Shown here: piece after piece, positions 34,136-34,196 of the stretch
Layout of the letters: each line of letters opens with the position of its first letter
Position numbering within the stretch: position 1 is the first letter of the stretch
Assembly (NCBI GenBank): GCA_016744655.1
Contig: JADGDY010000014.1
Coordinates: 1-34,196 of the forward strand
Length of the DNA: 34,196 nt
DNA from: Bacteroidales bacterium
GTDB lineage: Bacteria; Bacteroidota; Bacteroidia; Bacteroidales; UBA12170
Direction: 5' to 3'
The notes under the pieces: generated by a model
The model's database searches: none
Seen by the model: the letters and a program-made list of their open reading frames with translations, nothing else
What the model was told of the DNA's origin: nothing
Position numbers and translations under genes: made by a program

Positions 34136-34196
34136 ATTGGGTGAATGAACTAAGAAAATATTATCTTGCAATTGTAATATGGGCAATAGATAATAC

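Noticed and set aside
1..34196. CRISPR arrays, tRNA and rRNA genes
   Set aside because: No regular spaced repeats, cloverleaf-like segments or conserved rRNA sequences were recognised on either strand.

Overview
This 34.2 kb window is AT-rich bacterial DNA (roughly 65% A+T by eye) from a member of the Bacteroidota. The signs are secreted proteins with type IX secretion (T9SS) sorting tails, promoters of the TTG-N(17-23)-TAnnTTTG type instead of E. coli -35/-10 boxes, start codons without strong Shine-Dalgarno sequences, and typical Bacteroidota families (DUF3857/transglutaminase proteins, GIN-domain proteins, membrane-anchored AraC regulators next to DUF418 proteins). Genus cannot be fixed from the sequence. 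No rRNA, tRNA, CRISPR array, transposase or phage structural gene was seen, so this looks like chromosomal backbone with small accessory pieces.

Layout. 1-3821: the tail of one T9SS cargo protein followed by a complete 1210-residue T9SS cargo with a very similar tail. 3965-5851: an orphan membrane histidine kinase with a periplasmic-binding-like sensor. 5889-6767 (-): a LamG-domain protein with an unusual C-terminal membrane tail. 6944-8985: a lipoprotein alpha-galactosidase (GH36-like) and a tiny two-helix membrane protein. 9110-9763: an unknown exported protein. 9788-9928: a short inverted-repeat element. 9941-10746 (-): a PadR-type regulator with a four-helix membrane partner. 10874-11716: an AmpD-like amidase with an SH3 domain. 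12120-16018: two consecutive DUF3857 proteins, one with an intact transglutaminase triad and one that has lost it. 16015-16392 (-): a NifX/NifB-like protein.

16499-18830 is the clearest functional unit: an OxyR regulator diverges from dps and a three-cysteine, archaeal-type Prx6 peroxiredoxin. A perfect Bacteroidota promoter and an OxyR-like ATAG-N7-CTAT site lie between them, and a rho-independent terminator closes the block. It should sense peroxide, store iron safely and destroy peroxide.

18844-26177: an M23 endopeptidase, a T9SS cargo of unknown function, an SDR oxidoreductase, a beta-barrel protein plus M48 lipoprotein operon, a TonB-domain protein and a GIN-domain/beta-barrel fusion. 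26261-34093: galactose mutarotase, AraC regulator with seven membrane helices, DUF418 protein, a tandem GNAT gene broken by a one-base frameshift, a large MscS-type channel, and a YedK/HMCES abasic-site protein. The alpha-galactosidase and mutarotase could act in one galactoside pathway, although they are 17 kb apart.

The most interesting observations are the OxyR-like operator overlapping the dps promoter, the IPTL/exosortase-like tail on the LamG protein, the catalytic/pseudo-transglutaminase pair, the inverted-repeat element, the shared T9SS tails at the left edge and the frameshifted GNAT gene. Nothing here could be shown to be a wholly new system.
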